From Erythroxylum novogranatense (taxonomy: Eukaryota; Streptophyta; Magnoliopsida; Malpighiales; Erythroxylaceae), in NCBI GenBank assembly GCA_029891385.1, contig CM057230.1, forward strand, positions 38,969,858 through 39,033,857: 64,000 nt of DNA, written 5' to 3'. Made by a program: the position numbers and the translations under genes. Shown piece by piece: positions 10,982 to 23,800 of this stretch. The notes beneath the pieces are model-generated. The model saw only the letters and a list, made by a program, of their open reading frames with translations, was not told the origin of the DNA and searched no databases. Numbering within the stretch: position 1 is the stretch's first letter; the number at the start of each line of letters is the position of its first letter.

Positions 10982-13900
10982 TCAGTTCCGGTTGAGAAGT
11001 TCCTGGATACCTATGACTAGAGGGTTGCCCGACTGAGAGCGGGAGGTCACAGAAGATAGGAGCTGGTGCACCCCCGCCGAGTCCATTTCCAGATCAAGCC
11101 GACAAAAGCCCAATCTCCAAGCTAAGGATATACCTATGTAGACGGCCCAGAGTTCCGCTAACTGCGTTGAGCACCATCCTATGAGCTGAGAGAAACCGCC
11201 TTGCCAATTGTCGTCACTGTCGTGTATGAGACCACCAGCGGAAGCCGTGAAATGGGTAGGATTACAAGCCCTATCAATGTTCAACTTGACCCATCCTGCC
11301 TACGACTGACTCCAACCGATCAGTTGATCCTGGCGTGGAGGGAAGCCGGTGGGGCCCAGGTTGTGCCTCTCGGTTGCCTTCTGAACCTAATCTGCAAAAG
11401 ATAAGATAAGAAACTAGGGTGAGGTGGGATGAATCAGATTCAAAAATAGATTTGTTCCGCCATGCCCAAAGGAACCAGCAGGTCAACCCAAAAAGCAGTG
11501 CCCACTCCTTGCCCTGCACTCGCTGATGTTGGAGGAGGTTGGTAAGCAGCCAGTCGCCAATGGGAAGAGCAAATGCAGACGAGGTAACGATATCCGGCGG
11601 GAAAGTGTCCCACACTTGTCGAGCGAGCGAACAGTCTCGAACAGCTTGAAGGGAGGATTCTTCTTGGAAGCAATGGGGACAGGTACCGTCAGTAGTGAGA
11701 TGACGGTGCACCCTTTGTTGATTACTAAGCAAATGATCCTTCACTAGTAACCATAAAAAGGAGCGCACCCACTGGGGCCCCGACCATTGCCAAATGGCCC
11801 GCCACACCCCATGCAGAACTTTAGCCTCGTGACCCAAAAGTAGGGAGTAGCCAGATGCAACGGTAAAGTGCCCATGATCAGAGGCTCCCCAGACGATCCT
11901 GTCGTGACCTAGAATAGGGGAAGGAGGAAACATGCCAGCTATAGTTCTACAAATCGAAGGTGAGAGGAACACCTGAAAGGCAACCAAATTCCGGGATGGG
12001 CTGAGTAGAATGGGAAAGGAGAGGGCTAACTCCCATGACCCAAGAGTTGAGCCAGAAACGTGTCGTCGTACCATTGCCGAGTTGCCATTGCATACCTTGA
12101 GTCACGAGAGGTCATGTCGCCTTGATGCTCCTCCACACCATCTAACCCCCAAAGGAAGGAGGGGAGGAGGGAATGCGGTGAACATCAAAACCATATTTAC
12201 CAGAGAGTACTTGGACCCATAAGACATTAGGATTGGCAATCAAGGTCCAGCCGAGTTTGGCCAGAAAGGCATCGTTCATTTCCCGAATCCGCTGGATACC
12301 CAAACCCCCAAGAGCCTTGGGCTTACAAACCTCCTCCCAGCTAACAAGAGGAATATTCTGTCTTTCGTGAGACGAGCCCCACAAAAATTGCCACATAGCT
12401 TGTTCTAGGACGTCGAACAATCCAAGTGCCAACCGGTCCGTCTGCATCGTATAGCTCGGTATAGCTGCGATGACCGATTGAACCAAGGTGGCCCGACCAG
12501 TAAAAGACAAAGTGGAAGGGGACCATTCAGAAAGACGGTGATGGACCGTATCAAGAATGTGCTGATAGGTGCGCTTACCGACACGCTGGTGCAGGAGGGG
12601 AACCCCTAGGTACCGCCCAAGGTCGGTAGTTCGTGGGAAAGCGAGCACGCGACTTAAGGCACGACTGGTTGAAAGGGGGACATTCTTGGAGAAGTAGCAT
12701 CTCGATTTGTCTGTGCTCACTTGTTGTCCTGAAGCGATGCAGAACGAGTCCAAGACATTTCGAACAACGTGAACTTGGTCAATAGAAGCCTCAGAGAAGA
12801 GGATGAGATCGTCAGCAAAGAATAAGTGGGAAAGGAGGGGCTCGTGCCTACTCAATCGGACCGGATGTCAACGACCAGAGGACACCGCATGAAAAATCGC
12901 GTGGCCAAGTCGTTCCATGCACAACACAAAAAGGTACGGGGAAAAAGGGTCGCCTTGACGAATACTGCAAGAAGGCTTAAAGGCCTCGCCAAGCTCGCAA
13001 TGCCAGTTCACTTGAAAGGACACCGTAGTGATGCATTTCATGATGAGAGAAATAAGCGAGGCAGGAAGACCAATATCGTGCAGGGTGGCTTGAATGAAGT
13101 CCCAATCGAGTCAGTCATACGCCTTCTCGAGGCCCACTTTGATTGCCATAATCCATGTCCGACCAGTTTTGCGTTTCATGGAGTGAAGCACTTCCTGTGT
13201 GATGATGATATTGTCAGTAATAAGACGGCCAGGCACAAAGCTACACTGGGTCGGGCGTACAAGCTCCTCCAGGTACGGTTTGATCCGATTAGATAAAATC
13301 TTAGTGAGGGCTTTGTAAAACACAATGCAAAGTGCTATCGGTCGGAACTGAGTGATGGAAGTAGGGGAGGAGTTTTTAGGAAGAAGGACAATGATAGTGC
13401 GATTAATAGTTGACTCCTAAACTTTGTGCTGAAATATACGCTGAAGGAAATTAATAAGGGAGGGGCCGACAGTGTCCCACTAGGATTAGTAGAAAAGAGC
13501 TGTGAAGCCATCGAAGCCTGGGGCTTTGTTAGGAGCCATGGAAAAAAACGTCGCCTTAATTTCGTCGGGGATGAGCTGACGGGTAAGATCCTCAGTCATA
13601 TGCGAAAAGGGAGGGAGAAAATGCCCAAAAAGAGGCCCAGTGATAGAGGTCTGGTCTTCTGGTCGGTATAATCCCTCCAAATAACGCTTATCCATGCCTC
13701 GGAGAGCCTTGGGATCAGTAACTGCATTACCATGAACATCGGGAAGAGAAAGGTTGTGGGATTGACGCCGCTGAGTACGAGTGAGGGCTTGGTAATACTG
13801 AGTATTCCGATCGCCCTGTCCGAGCCACTGACTCCTGGACCATTGGTGCCATAAGAGCTCTTCCTAACAGAGCACGGATTCTAATTCTTTCCTCAGGTAG

Positions 13901-14851
13901 GTCTCGAGCGCATGAAGAGAGGGGGAATTGGTGTCCTCCACAGGTTTCTGAAGGCCCTCAAGTCGGGCCATGAGGCGTTTTTTTCGATGGAATATATTAT
14001 CAAACTCCGTGGTATTCCAATGGTGGAGCTTTTCTGTGAAGCGTTGGATCGCGCTGCTAAAATATGAGGAGCTCAGAATCCAGTTATCAGCGAACACTTG
14101 GGAGAAAGATTCGTGAGTGAGCCATGCAGATTGAAAGTGGAAAGGCCGGCGCGAAGGATTGGGGGATCAGGAGCGTGGAATCGAATAAGGAGAGGCCGAT
14201 GGTCCGATTTAAGAAAAGGCAGGTGGTTAACCCGGGTGCATGGATGTGCGGAGAACCAAGCAGGAGAACCGAAAGCCCGATCAAGCCGTGCTCGGAGATT
14301 GCCCCTCTTCCATGTGAATCACGGACCAGAAAAGCCAAAGTCCTGGAGGTTGCACTGAAGCATACAATCCCAAAAGTGAGTATTAATATGGGTTGGGTTC
14401 GTGAACCCCTGCGTTTATCAGCACTTTCCAACTTCGCATTAAAATCCCCGCCCATAAGCCAGGGGATGGTGATATGCGGAGCAAGGGTGGCCACATAATA
14501 CCAAAGATACTTTTGGAACGCATAGGTGGGGCTCGCGTAAATAGCAGTAAAGTCAAAAACCTAGTGGTCCCACTGCACGCGAGCATGAATAAATTGACGG
14601 TGAGCTAGACAAATGCGAACGACGATATTCTCCTTCCAAAGCAACCATATCCGTCCCGAATATCTCGTAGCCTCAATCCGGAAGGAATTGCGAAATCCCA
14701 AAGACAGAATAACTTGCCTAACTTGTTCGCCGCTAATAGAAGGCTCAACTAAGACCACTAAACGGGGATGATGGAGCCGAATATAATTCCTCATGATGAG
14801 CTTGAAGGTCCAACCTCCAGCCCCTTGACAATTCCAGAGAAAAATCGTCAT
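10982..14851 (-). pseudogene. LINE ORF2: endonuclease-RT-RNase H, broken
   Basis: ORF2 nicks the target and copies the element RNA. It starts MTIFLWNCQGAGGW, the usual start of an APE-type endonuclease in plant L1 elements, and GGDFNAKLES lies near 14450. RT pieces follow: NKAPGFDGFTALFY (about 13490), RPTQCSFVPGRLITDNI (about 13220), and motif A read as KVGLEKAYD where the family has IDLEKAYD (so Asp to Gly). The catalytic LFFADDLILF box is intact near 12810. A zf-RVT region spans about 11830-11580, and C-terminal RNase H reads NIDRACNP..AELWAV..EMDSAG (about 11280-11070). The coding sequence is cut into at least seven frames, so it is inactive. Confidence 0.85.
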
Positions 14852-14874
14852 AAATGCGATAGGAGAAAGGGGAA

Positions 14875-16650
14875 CTAGCTCGAACCAGTCGAAACCGGGA
14901 CAGCTGGTCCAGTGGGATCGTGACTAGGAAAGATCGCTTGTGGGGGAACTGGATCCTCCATCATTGTATCGTGAAAGTCTTGCACGGCCCCAGCGCTCCT
15001 CTGTTCGGGAATTGGGTTGGGGGGTCTGGGTGGCGGAACCTCTTGGATAGGTTGGGGAGGTGACGTGTCCATTGGTCCTAGGGGATCGGCATGGACCTCG
15101 CCCAATGCCCTTGTGATTAGGCCCGCGGGGATAGGCAGAGGTGTTGTCAGGTCCGGTGAGACCAATGTCCCGTGCGACGGTAAGGAAATTGCCATGTGGG
15201 ACGAGCTGGGCTTGGAGGGACTAAGGGCCAAAGGCCTTATCTACTACAAGGGAGGGCTTGGAGGTCGTGGGCCAGCAGAGAAGGAAGCCTAGGGGAGAGG
15301 TATGAAGGCTGGGCCCGTGGAGGCTGCCTGGCCCAAGGTGGAATCCAACTAAGGAGGAGAAGAGGAAGCTGGGTCGGTTGAGGAAGGCAGGCCCACGGTT
15401 GGACCCAGCTAGCAAGGGAACGACGTCGTCCCCTTATGCAGGGATTTGTTTCCAGAAGCTCCCATTTTCGATCCTCGCTTATGACTGTCGTCCCTTCTGG
15501 ACGATATACTTAAGGATTTATTAGGGCGCTGGTCTGTAAAGGACGAGAAGGGACTAACAAGGGAGCGAGGAGAGTCGATCATTGGGGGGATGCTCGTTGG
15601 GGTGTCGTACGACGCATCGGGGGTGAGGGCCGTGAATCTCGAGCCGTGGGATCCATCGGACCTCCCTTGGGGAGGGCTATCCCGGTGAGACCCGGTGTTA
15701 GGAGGAGGAGGCCGGCGAGTCCTACGTGTCACTTACATCTAGGGGTCAAAAGCATCAGATGGTGGAGGACCGGTAGAGGGAACACCGCCTGAAACAGCTG
15801 GATCTGGCGGTGGGGATGCGTCAGAGGAGATCCTAATAGCTGGAGCAGGCGCTGGTCGCGACGGGCAAGTGTCGGTGCCATGTCTGACCCGACCGTAGTG
15901 GAAGCAAATTTGGAGGAGACCCTCATATGCTACCTGAATGAGTTCCCCGTCTAATTCTACAACTGATCGAAGAGGGACGCTGAGGTCCAAGGTGACTACT
16001 ACGCGCGCGAAGCGTCCCCGATAAGTTTGTTGCGTTGTCTCGTCAATCTTCACGATTTTCCCAACCAGATTACCTAGCGTAGATAGAATGGAAGGATGGC
16101 ATCTGGCAATAGGGAGTCCGGGGAAGCGGACCCAAGCTACGACTTGGGTGATACGACCGGAGGAGGGGCGAAAGTCCGAGGTCCACGGTTGGACCGAAAG
16201 CACATTGCCAGCGACAATCCAAAGACCCTGCATCAAGGTATGAATATAGTCCCTCTCCTCTTTGAAGTTGACCAAATAAAAATCATTCTCTAAATCCACA
16301 AATTTCAGGGGACCAGTCGGATGTCATAAGGTGAGGAGTCGATCCCGGAGTAAACTGAACCTCATCTTGCGTCCTAGCAGCTTGACCACAATCGCTTGAG
16401 CTCATATAGTGTCCAATTTGTTTCGGAATGTAGAGGACAGATCAATGCCCAAGCCATGAGGTCCCTACACTAGGTTAATATCACACTCTTCTAATTCTAT
16501 TGGGGGTCTTCGGGCCAATTAAGGTTAATTGCTTGGGTGGTCGGGGTGGACTGACCCGAAACTGCAGCACTATAGCTTGGAGGAGGCTGAGACGCAGGCT
16601 GTTCGATAGGAGGAGGGTCTTCTTCCCTCTTGCGCAATCAAACTTTTTTG
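14875..16650 (-). pseudogene. LINE ORF1: DUF4283 and zinc knuckle, broken
   Basis: ORF1 of plant L1 elements encodes an RNA-binding protein. The N-terminal part is frameshifted (16650-16300). The open part starts DLENDFYLVNF at about 16296 and continues through VAWVRFPGLPIA to GRFARVVVTLDLSVPL, typical of DUF4283. The zinc knuckle reads CFHYGRVRHGTDTC, with Tyr in place of the second Cys. A proline-rich C-terminal tail (15231-14875) ends 24 bp before ORF2. Further frameshifts lie near 15730 and 15400. Confidence 0.75.
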
Positions 16651-17062
16651 GCGGTGTGGGTAGTGGAATTCGTTACAGGGTGAGGAAAGATCAGTGGCCG
16701 GAAACGGCACAAAGTATTGTAGCTGTAACTGTAGCAGGTTGATAGTACCGTAGCAATCACGGTGTAGTACTGCCTGAAGAAGCAGCTTTGGTATAGCTTT
16801 TGGTGGGTATGGTTTGGTGTAGCCTTACCTTTGGAAATTTTTATTGGAAAATTATTACTTACTAGGCAATTTCTTTCTTTTCCCTTCGAGGACAAAACTA
16901 GCTTTCAATGACGAAATATGATAGCATCCAATCGCCTCACACATTGATTCCAAGAAAAGGAAAGGGAAAAGTAGCAGCCTCCGGTCCAAGGGAGAGTAAG
17001 TGGCACGTAGTTACTGGGATCTTTTTTGTTAGCAATCTTAGAGTTAGTGTCAAATGATATTA

Positions 17063-17088
17063 CAGTAAAACATCGATAAATGAATATT
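17063..17088 (+). repeat. pogo left TIR
   Basis: The 26 bp begin CAGTAAAACATCGATAAATG and match the right TIR in inverted orientation at 24 of 26 positions. This is the expected transposase-binding end. Confidence 0.85.
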
Positions 17089-17122
17089 GTTGGGACCTGA
17101 AAAATTATTATCTTATACGGAG

Positions 17123-17216
17123 TTATTAATTTATCGATAAATGAATATTTTATTAATTTATCGATAAATAAATATTTTATTAATTTATCGATAAATTAAT
17201 ATTTATTAATTTATAG
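17123..17216 (+). repeat. Subterminal array of TIR-derived 27-bp repeats
   Basis: Repeats begin at about 17123, 17150, 17177 and 17203, each starting TTATTAATTTAT. The first three contain ATCGATAA, which is also in the left TIR. The fourth copy is partial. The array probably multiplies the transposase-binding sequence; that role is inference. Confidence 0.75.
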
Positions 17217-17519
17217 AATAATTTTTATTTTATACATTATATTTGTCAAATTAAACAATTAATTTTTTTCCGTAACTAAGAAAAGAAAATAAATAGACAA
17301 TTAATTAATGATGGTGCATTGTATCTAAGTTTATTAATCTTGTCAAAAATTAAGTTTACTAATCCTATCAGGAATCCTACTTCAACTAGGATTTCTACAT
17401 TTCGGAAGATTCTTGTTCGCCACTGCAAGAAATTGATCCAGGAACAATCTAGATAGTCAAGGGACATGTAGATTGGGAGAAATAAAGATTCCTAATTTTT
17501 AGGAAAAAAAATCCTACCT

Positions 17520-17715
17520 TTGTAAAGGTCCTAATTTGACAAGGAAAGAAAAAAATCTGGTTCTACTTGGAAAAGAATAATATCCTTGTAAAGATCCTAA
17601 TTCTACAAGGAAAGAAAAACCTACTTCTACTTGGAAAAGAAATCATCTCCTTGTAAAGATCTTAATTCTATAAGGAAAGAAAGACCTACTTCTACTTAGA
17701 AAAGAAATCCTCTCC
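17520..17715 (+). repeat. Three tandem 65-66-bp repeats
   Basis: Copies start at 17520, 17586 and 17651, each beginning TTGTAAAG and containing AAGGAAAGAAA and CTACTT. They end 18 bp before a TATA-like box and 56 bp before the transposase start codon. They may be promoter or 5' UTR repeats. Confidence 0.8.
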
Positions 17716-17732
17716 TACAAGACCTCCTCCAA

Positions 17733-17740
17733 TATAAATA
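17733..17740 (+). promoter_or_regulatory. TATA-like box of the transposase gene
   Basis: TATAAATA lies 31 bp upstream of the first ATG (17771). The spacing leaves almost no leader, so transcription may start close to that ATG or the true start codon may lie further in. Confidence 0.45.
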
Positions 17741-17770
17741 AGGTCCTTTACCATTAGTTAGGGGACATTC

Positions 17771-19237
17771 ATGTTTTCTCTCTTCTTTGGACGTAAATCT
17801 ATCTTATGCTCTTTTTTTCTTTCCATTGCTACTCATTTGAAAGGTGTAAAAAAGTCTACGCTAACTGATGAGATGAGAAAAGCATTATGTGAGTACAAAA
17901 GTCAGCATCCCTCTTCAAGTCAAAAAGATTTGCAACAGTGGATTCAACAAAAGTTTGACCTCTCTATTAGTCAATCAACAATACTAAATACTCTTACAAG
18001 GTCAACAGAGTATTTATCAAAAGAGATAACAAATAGCAATGCTAAAAGGCACAAATCAACAAAATATCCTGAATTAGAAAAGATATTGTATGAGTGGTTT
18101 CTCCAATATCAAGAGAAAGCGAACATGACTGGAGAAATGATTCAAACTAAAGCAAGAGAGTTTCTACAGAAGATGTATGGTGATGCAAATCCAGAATTTA
18201 ACTTCTCAAGTGGTTGGCTAGAACGGTTCAAGACGAGACATGGGATTAAGTCATATAGAAGGTTTGGTGAAAGTGATTCAGTTATCATGGAGAATATTGA
18301 AGAAGCTGTACCTAAAATTCGAGCTAAATTGGACAAATTTCATTGGAGGGATATTTATAGTATGGATGAAACATGCTTATTTTATTGTTTGCAAGCAGAT
18401 CATTCACTAGCTACAAAGCAATTAGCAGGACAGAAAAATGATAAGGAAAGACTTACTGTTGTTGTTTGTTGCAATGAGGATGGTTCAGATAAAGTACCTC
18501 TTTGCATTATTGGTAAGTATGCTAATCCTAGATGCTTTAAAAATGTGAATATTGACAATCTTAATTGTCATTATCGAGCCAACAAGAAAGCATGGATGAC
18601 TGGATTACTCTTTCAAGAATTTATTCGTTGGTTTGATGATAGAATGACAGGTAGAAAAGTGATACTTATAGTAGACAATTACCCAGCCCATCCCAAGGTT
18701 ACTGAACACTTGAGAAATGTTGAATTGTTCTTTTTACCTCCAAATACAACATCAAAAATTCAACCATGTGATGCTGAAATTATTCGATCACTTAAGATTT
18801 ATTATTGACGTCGTTTTTATTCTAGAATCTTGGAAGGTTATGAGATGGGAGCAATAAATCTTGAAAAAATTAATATCCTAGATGCTCTCTATTTTATTAA
18901 TACTGCTTGGAATATTGATGTGAAGGCCACAACTATTGCAAATTATTTTCGACATTGCAAAATTCGATCCGAGGGAGGTATGCTTCTAGAAGAAGAAACT
19001 GGTGATGTTGAAGGCATTCAAATATTAGAGGAAGTTATTTCTAATTTACATAATAGAAATGACATGAATGTAGAACAGATTCTGAATTATCCTAGTAAAA
19101 ATGAAGCTTTAATGGAATCGTCTACGGATGAAGAAATTATTCAAGGGGTAATGGATATGGAAGATGATGACAATCAAGATCCAGATGATAGTAACGTTAT
19201 ACCACATGTTTCTCCAAAAGAAAATTTCTTGCCGTAG
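17771..19237 (+). pseudogene. pogo-like transposase with one stop
   Basis: The frame runs 488 codons with a single TGA at 18806-18808, codon 346, where relatives usually carry a basic residue. The N-terminal HTH region includes KKSTLTDEMRKALCEYKSQH (residues about 26-46). A CENP-B/Tc5-type HTH follows with PEFNFSSGWLERFKTRHG at about 137-154. The DDE_1 domain shows YSMDETCLFY (first Asp), LIVDNYPAHP (second Asp) and LPPNTTSKIQPCDAEI (third Asp), so all three catalytic acids are present. Downstream of the stop the frame continues with RRFYSRILEGYE and an acidic tail (DMEDDDNQDPDDS). Residues 1-25 do not resemble the family, and an internal start or a 5' intron is possible. Read-through or a spliced product cannot be excluded. 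Confidence 0.85.
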
Positions 19238-19601
19238 AGACTTTGAAAAGTTACTTGCTTCAAAATGAGAAGAATATGCCGAATGTAGTTTATGCCCTCC
19301 AAAAAGTTAAAGATGAAATTGAATTCAGCTCACATGAAAAAAAAATCAATTGACTATAGATACATATTTTAGAAAAGCAGAAAATTTGAAATAAAAATTG
19401 TTTAAGAAGTGTTTTATTTTATAAATTATATATGTAATTTTAATACTTATTTAATGAATTATTATTTTATATTTTCAGTTGCCTCAAGGAATTTTTTTTA
19501 AAATTATTATCTTATGCATTTAGCGAGGTTATTATTTTATCTCATTGATCCAAGTTGAGACCGAAGAAAATTATTATTTAATCGAAATTATTAATTTATC
19601 G

Positions 19602-19627
19602 AATATTCATTTATCAATGTTTTAGTG
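19602..19627 (-). repeat. pogo right TIR
   Basis: The inverted copy of the left TIR; its reverse complement starts CACTAAAACATTGATAAATG. It differs from the left TIR at two positions. Confidence 0.85.
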
Positions 19628-19629
19628 CA

Positions 19630-20837
19630 TTTAAATATTAAGTCACTGTATTTGGAGTCTAGTCCTCTGTAGGTTTTTTAATTTTTCTTCAGTAAATTCT
19701 CTACATGTTAACAATTTTTCTGTGCCTATCAGCCATACATCGGAAGGTTCGCATTTCATACTCTTTTAAGATTAAAAAAATATTTCAATTTAGTCAACTG
19801 CAAAATTTAAAGCTTCTTTTTCGTTTCTGCTTCGGCACAATTCCAGAGTTAATGTTCCTTCCCCGTTTCTTTCCCAGGTCCTTCACCTTGCAGATTTCGT
19901 TTTGATCAATTTAGTTTTTTACAGAACTGACACTGGGGCTCAAAATAAGCCATCGAGAGATATTGCAAAGTTCAATTATTTATGGACAGAGGCTGTTTCA
20001 GACTACATGATCAAAGAGTGATCCAACACGTTAATGGAACTCTCTAGTACTACTGTTAAGAAATGTGCACATCTTTCAGATAACTCATAAACCAGCTATT
20101 TTCATCAAAAACAGAAATACCAACTACGAATTTTGAAATAGCTCTACCAAAATCAAATCTGATTCATAGTTTCCGTGTAGTTGAGACCATGATTATTTTG
20201 CACATTAGTATACAACTGAACCTGTTCCAAGTATACTGCTAACTACCTTGCTTAGAATGCCGCTGTCAACTCTTGGCTGAATTAATCCTGCAAAAGCTAT
20301 CTTATGTAAGACTTAAACAGTACATCAAAAACTCACTAGAGATCTCACAGGCACTGCACAACAAACCGTTCAAAGTTTAAGATGGATGCAAATGATTATC
20401 ATCAGGACAGCCAAAATTTTCACCTTACAATCACCACCTGAATACTTATCAGATGCTGTGCACTGATCAAAGACTTCGTAGAAGCATTTTCAACACGGAG
20501 ACTAACAGAAACTTTGTATAACATAAACAAAAATGACCAATTTCCTGATGAAGTCAAAAGCTTAACCTTATCATGATATCAGAAATCAACAATCAACCCA
20601 TTTCATGAGGTTCAAGTTCGGACGTTGTTTCATCACTAGATTATGAAAACCCAGGAGTTTAACTGTGTCGGATCCACGGAAATTCAAAATGAAAGGAAGA
20701 ATACTACTTTGAGAAAGAAAGGTAAATTCAGGGCTACTGAAACGACAGACAGGATTGGCTCCCCCCAAAAAGTTATGCACATTCACTCATCCATGTCCAC
20801 TTCACCAGAAAATTTTATCAGTGATGAAGAAAATGAT
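19630..20837. other. Downstream region of the DUF1664 gene
   Basis: About 1.2 kb between the pogo element and the DUF1664 stop codon. The right part presumably holds the 3' UTR of that minus-strand gene. No coding region, transposon end or RNA gene was recognised. Confidence 0.4.
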
Positions 20838-23800
20838 TTAGAATTTAAACCTAAGTAGGGTATTTGGTATGTCATTTTGCAACATTTGAGGTTGGTCTTC
20901 CAGATTACTGGTTGCATGTGGAAGAACACCAGTCAATGGCTCGCTGACACTTCGAGGTAGATTATCTGTAAAAAGCTCCTTCAGACCCTGAAAGGATACT
21001 CACGAGTCATATAAACAAGGAGGCTGTAGAATCATCACAAGGAAATCCTGTACAAATAGTTGATTTGCAATTGAGCTGCAAAGTAATCACCGGGAAGATT
21101 GTAATTTCAAAGTGTGTAGGTGCAAGTGTATGTATGTACGTGGAACCCATCTAAATAGGAGAGGGGTTGAGGTAGAGAGAGTAAGATGAAAGAAGCCCAC
21201 ATTGATGTCTTTATACTTAAAAAAGGCACATACCGGCAAAGTTCGAACTTCAGGGTACGTGAGTGAACTATGAGTTATCCCAGAATTTTTAAGCCCCTCC
21301 TGCAAGGAGATATTGAACCAACGGTTAGAACAACTACCTGGAAGAGTTGCCTTCATTAATGTGAAGAAACAAAAGACTTCGAGTATCATGGAAAACATGG
21401 GAAAAGTGTTGAAAGAAGCTATGTCATTCTTCCCAACTACAAAATCAGAACATTGCCGCACACACTTGAACAGGATGGCACAACCGCATGAATAGAGGAA
21501 ATCAAAAAATAACCCTCCTTAGATTTGAATTATCTTGTATTCACTTTTACATCTTGAAAGTGCATGAACAATACACCAATTTACTTCTTATGTGACAATT
21601 GCTTCCTTCCAGGAACATCCAATCCTGCATGCACAGATTTCCTTTCCATTCCTTCTTTGCACAAGTAAACATAGGTCACTCCTATTTCATATCACAAAAC
21701 GAACTCTTACCTCACTAATATTGAATCCTAATTTTTGACTAATAATCACATGGAAAATATTCTGAATGTCTAAGACTGCAAACAGTTTGGTTAATGAAAC
21801 ATTTTCAAACCTGCAGAGACTCCAGTTCTTTACTCCTCCGAATATTTTTGCCACCAACAAAGTTGCACAGGTAGAGAACACCCTCATTTGCAAGATCCTG
21901 CCATCAAACACCTGGATAAGTTCACAAGTACACAGGAATCTGAATGGCCAACAGTTAATGCAGTTGCCATCAATATGTGTTCAAATAAATCAAGAAACTA
22001 AACGTTTTGTTTCATCTTTTTCTTTCTTCCTCCTGTTGTCTCACCCCACTCAACAGTTTACCAACTTCCTTTCCATTTTCAGCTTCATCTATGTCTATGT
22101 TACCATCTAGTTGATAATTCGATAATACACGAACTATTACATATAAAACCTGACAAAATAAATGGTGCTTGGCAAGTTCATTCAGTTTCATTTTAACACC
22201 TTATTTAGATGAAAACCCATCTTTTCATTTTTGCTTTCTTTGATTTTCAAACAAAAAATATCAACTGTAACAGTACAAGCCAGCATTAATTCCGTCTAAA
22301 ATCATTAAATCATACTGGAGAGAGATTAACAAATGTGAAGAATTCAGGATTAAGTCACTTAACTCCTTCAAGCTAAATTCCTGTACAACAGGAATAATAG
22401 CAGCATGCCCAAAGATGCACAAGACTAGAGTCTACAATGTTTTCGATATTTAGCAATTATGCCCTCCAGTTCAAAACAAAGTCTTGAGCAAATAATTTCA
22501 AATCGCTTAGCACTCTCATAACCAAATTCGCCCAAGATGTTACAATAAGACTATCAGTTAAACAATCTTTAACAAGAAACAAAATCAATGTAGCCCAATA
22601 ATACATACTACCTGTTACTAATTTCTTTTACTACATAAACCAGCCTACACATTAATGGCTGTATTTTGAGAGCACTTACCAATTAAAATATAAGATATAT
22701 GTAAACTACGGTATCAACTTGTCAGGAATATATACTAGGCATATCAAAAAGACTTTCATAGATACAATCAGTATCACCATGTGCAGATAGACACAGTAAT
22801 CAGGCATATTAGATATAAAATAGAACAATATAAAAGAAAAGAGTTCTACCTGCTTCCTCCCTATTGTACCTATCTTCCCATCCTGTAGTAAGAGGCAGAT
22901 AAAATATCATGAAGTCAAACAAGGATAAAGACATGATGTCAACTGAAATCAGATTGGAAAAATGAAATAATGATTCCTTGTCCTCTGTCTCCTTATAAAA
23001 GTTAGAATAAAAAGAAAACATGACACAATGATAACAAATTTTGTCAATTTATTTGTAGTGGAATGGACAAAACGATCCAGTGAAACTTGTAGTAAACAAG
23101 TCTTTTTAAGCTTTTTGACTTTTTTCTCCATTTCAGCCCTCCAAGAGAAGTGAAAAATTGCTGCAACAGGAGTCTGAAACTCTTCTTTGAGAGCAACTCA
23201 GAACCATGACAAAAGAAATCACATGGTGGCAAGAATGATGAATGCTAGAAAAACCAATGAGTATCATCAATCAGGATAAATGTGCCAAAATTCAAACCTA
23301 CCAAACCAGAAACTAAAGACTGCAACTCCCACAACTCAGATCCAATCTGTGAAATATTTTCGGACGCAGAGTGAACCTGATTAAATATAAAAAAAGTATT
23401 ACGATGGTAGCAGAGAGAACTTGTATGTTACTTATCATAATCAGTGCTTATCTCGTATCCAGTGTGAATTGACTCAATCATGCACCAGGTGAAATACTTC
23501 ATCTAGTTGAGGAAAACCAAACTTTTTACATTAAGCATTACCCTCATGCCTAAATTGAGTTCTCAGTTACTAGAAAAGGAATTGAAAGTTTAACTATCAG
23601 CTTTCATGAAGTCCAACACAATGTTCCCTTTTTCAATTATTGATGGATAGACTACAACTAGGGATTTTGTTATGGTTTTTTTAATGCTTATTATAAAAGC
23701 TATCCAATTTTCTCTTTACCTTGGTCCAATTTTTAACATGTTTAGTCAAGAGTGAGAAAAAGAAGGAAAAAGATGATCGAATTTGGGGTTGGTTAAGATA

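Larger units (their letters stand above)
10764..16650 (-). mobile_element. Decayed L1-type LINE
   Basis: On the minus strand the order is ORF1 (about 16650-14875), ORF2 (14851-10982), a short 3' UTR and an A-rich tail, seen as T-rich on the + strand at 10764-10781. Coding similarity covers DUF4283/zinc-knuckle ORF1, then endonuclease, RT, zf-RVT and RNase H, which is the complete order of plant L1 elements. Several frameshifts and stops disable both ORFs. The 5' end could extend to about 16900 through an apparent 5' UTR. I did not find a convincing target-site duplication. Confidence 0.85.
17063..19627 (+). mobile_element. pogo/Tigger-like DNA transposon (Lemi1-like)
   Basis: A 2565-bp element with 26-bp terminal inverted repeats, flanked by TA on the left (17061-17062) and CA on the right (19628-19629), consistent with a TA target duplication after one substitution. 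It encodes a CENP-B/Tc5-type HTH plus DDE_1 transposase. The TIR starts CAGTAAAACATCGATAAA; from memory, plant Emigrant MITEs and their Lemi1 relative start with a similar CAGTAAAACCTC sequence. Extra copies of the TIR inner motif and a 65-bp repeat lie between the left TIR and the transposase. It is nearly complete, with one in-frame stop. Confidence 0.85.

Noticed and set aside
12826..13296. 156-codon + strand ORF
   Set aside because: It lies antisense to the RT domain of the LINE. GC-rich coding DNA gives long antisense frames.
14098..14498. Two overlapping + strand ORFs of 86 and 124 codons
   Set aside because: Antisense shadows of the LINE endonuclease region, with no domain of their own.
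16638..16895. 85-codon minus-strand ORF at the LINE 5' end
   Set aside because: It lies upstream of ORF1 similarity and looks like LINE 5' UTR.
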